From NCBI GenBank assembly GCA_035272265.1, contig DATEQV010000401.1, forward strand, positions 1-5,720: a stretch of 5,720 nucleotides of DNA. The letters are read 5' to 3'. Position 1 is the first letter of the stretch, and each line of letters starts with the position of its first letter. Source of the DNA: Acidisphaera sp035272265 (GTDB lineage: Bacteria; Pseudomonadota; Alphaproteobacteria; Acetobacterales; Acetobacteraceae). The notes beneath the pieces were generated by a model. The model worked only from the letters and a program-made list of their open reading frames with translations, was not told where the DNA came from and made no database searches. The position numbers and the translations under genes were made by a program. Of the stretch, positions 5,191-5,720 are shown in pieces.

Positions 5191-5720
5191 TTACAAGGGA
5201 GCCCGCGGCGACCAGCCATAAGCCTTGGCGCAGGCGCCGCCCGTCAGCATGGCCCGCTCAGTGTCGATCAGGCGGTCGGTGCTAAAAAAAGGCTCGACGG
5301 CCTGCTCGTAATTCACGACAGCAAACGCGCGCGTCCAGTCCGTTCCCCACAAGCAGCGATCGAAACCCCAGGCATCGAACACGCGGGCAAGCGGCTCCCA
5401 AATGTCCGGAAAGGGATACGGCTCCCGGGACAGCGTGCAGGCGCCGCTGACCTTAATCACCGCGTTCGGGCGCTTGGCGAGTTCCAGCACCTTCGGAAGG
5501 TCAGCCCAGGGCTGCAGCGGCGCGGGCGGCACCCGCGGCTGCAGGATGCCCAGATGGTCGATGATGAATCGCGTGTCGGGATGGCGATCAATCAGCGCGG
5601 TGCCCACGTCCAAATTATCCCAGCACAGGATGTTGACCGGCAAATCATACCGAACGGCCGCGCGCAGGATCCGATCGAGGCCCGGGTCATCCGCCGCGCG
5701 CCCTGCCTCTTTCGGCAGCA
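5191..5720 (-). CDS. Amidohydrolase-2 family metal-dependent hydrolase, C-terminal part (5' end outside window)
   Basis: About 175 codons are visible and the frame stays open to the window edge. The internal TTG near 5643 is not a start: the upstream codons, reading LDRILRAAVRYDLPVNILCW, are clearly part of the same domain. This is a TIM-barrel hydrolase of the PF04909/COG3618 type. Seen here are the barrel strand with the DHLG segment, which supplies a conserved histidine, and near the C-terminus CLWGTDWTR, whose Asp is the family's metal/catalytic residue. The TAA is at 5191-5193. Family members hydrolyse lactones such as pyrone dicarboxylic acid, or decarboxylate aromatic acids; the substrate here cannot be told. 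It is transcribed toward the debris region and separated from the efflux operon by it, so joint expression is not implied. Confidence 0.88.
   Translation of the reverse strand, partial: LPKEAGRAADDPGLDRILRAAVRYDLPVNILCWDNLDVGTALIDRHPDTRFIIDHLGILQPRVPPAPLQPWADLPKVLELAKRPNAVIKVSGACTLSREPYPFPDIWEPLARVFDAWGFDRCLWGTDWTRAFAVVNYEQAVEPFFSTDRLIDTERAMLTGGACAKAYGWSPRAPL

Overview
The window is GC-rich bacterial DNA from a Gram-negative organism. Real genes show strong G/C bias at third codon positions, and the membrane-fusion protein implies an envelope that must be spanned. The protein families and decayed intergenic repeats suggest an alphaproteobacterium, possibly a sphingomonad; that placement is inference.

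The core is a minus-strand operon read from about 4403 down to about 366. In order it holds an HxlR-family regulator, an EmrA-like membrane-fusion protein, an EmrB-like 14-TM DHA2 efflux pump, a MaoC-fold dehydratase and the front part of a short-chain dehydrogenase (SDR). The genes are tightly packed: an 11-nt overlap, a 4-nt overlap, a 23-nt gap and a gap of about 46 nt. Upstream of the regulator are two dyad sites exactly 30 bp apart, overlapping a plausible promoter, as expected for autoregulation. The likely job is inducible efflux of a small toxic or aromatic compound, with the two enzymes perhaps modifying it or a related metabolite. The substrate cannot be read from the sequence.

Both sides of the operon are genomic debris. 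On the left are the last codons of a plus-strand gene, a hairpin, an intergenic repeat copy and a frameshifted N-terminal remnant of an IS1182-type transposase. The remnant abuts the SDR where its sequence stops making sense, so the SDR has lost its catalytic half. On the right are a gene-poor stretch, the last ~55 codons of an alpha/beta hydrolase without its front, and a second copy of the same repeat (84% identical by hand over 92 bp, same orientation, 4.86 kb away). Last comes the C-terminal part of a minus-strand amidohydrolase that runs off the window.

No phage, CRISPR, toxin-antitoxin or other obviously new system is visible. The points worth following are the repeat pair, the IS/SDR deletion junction and the twin operator.
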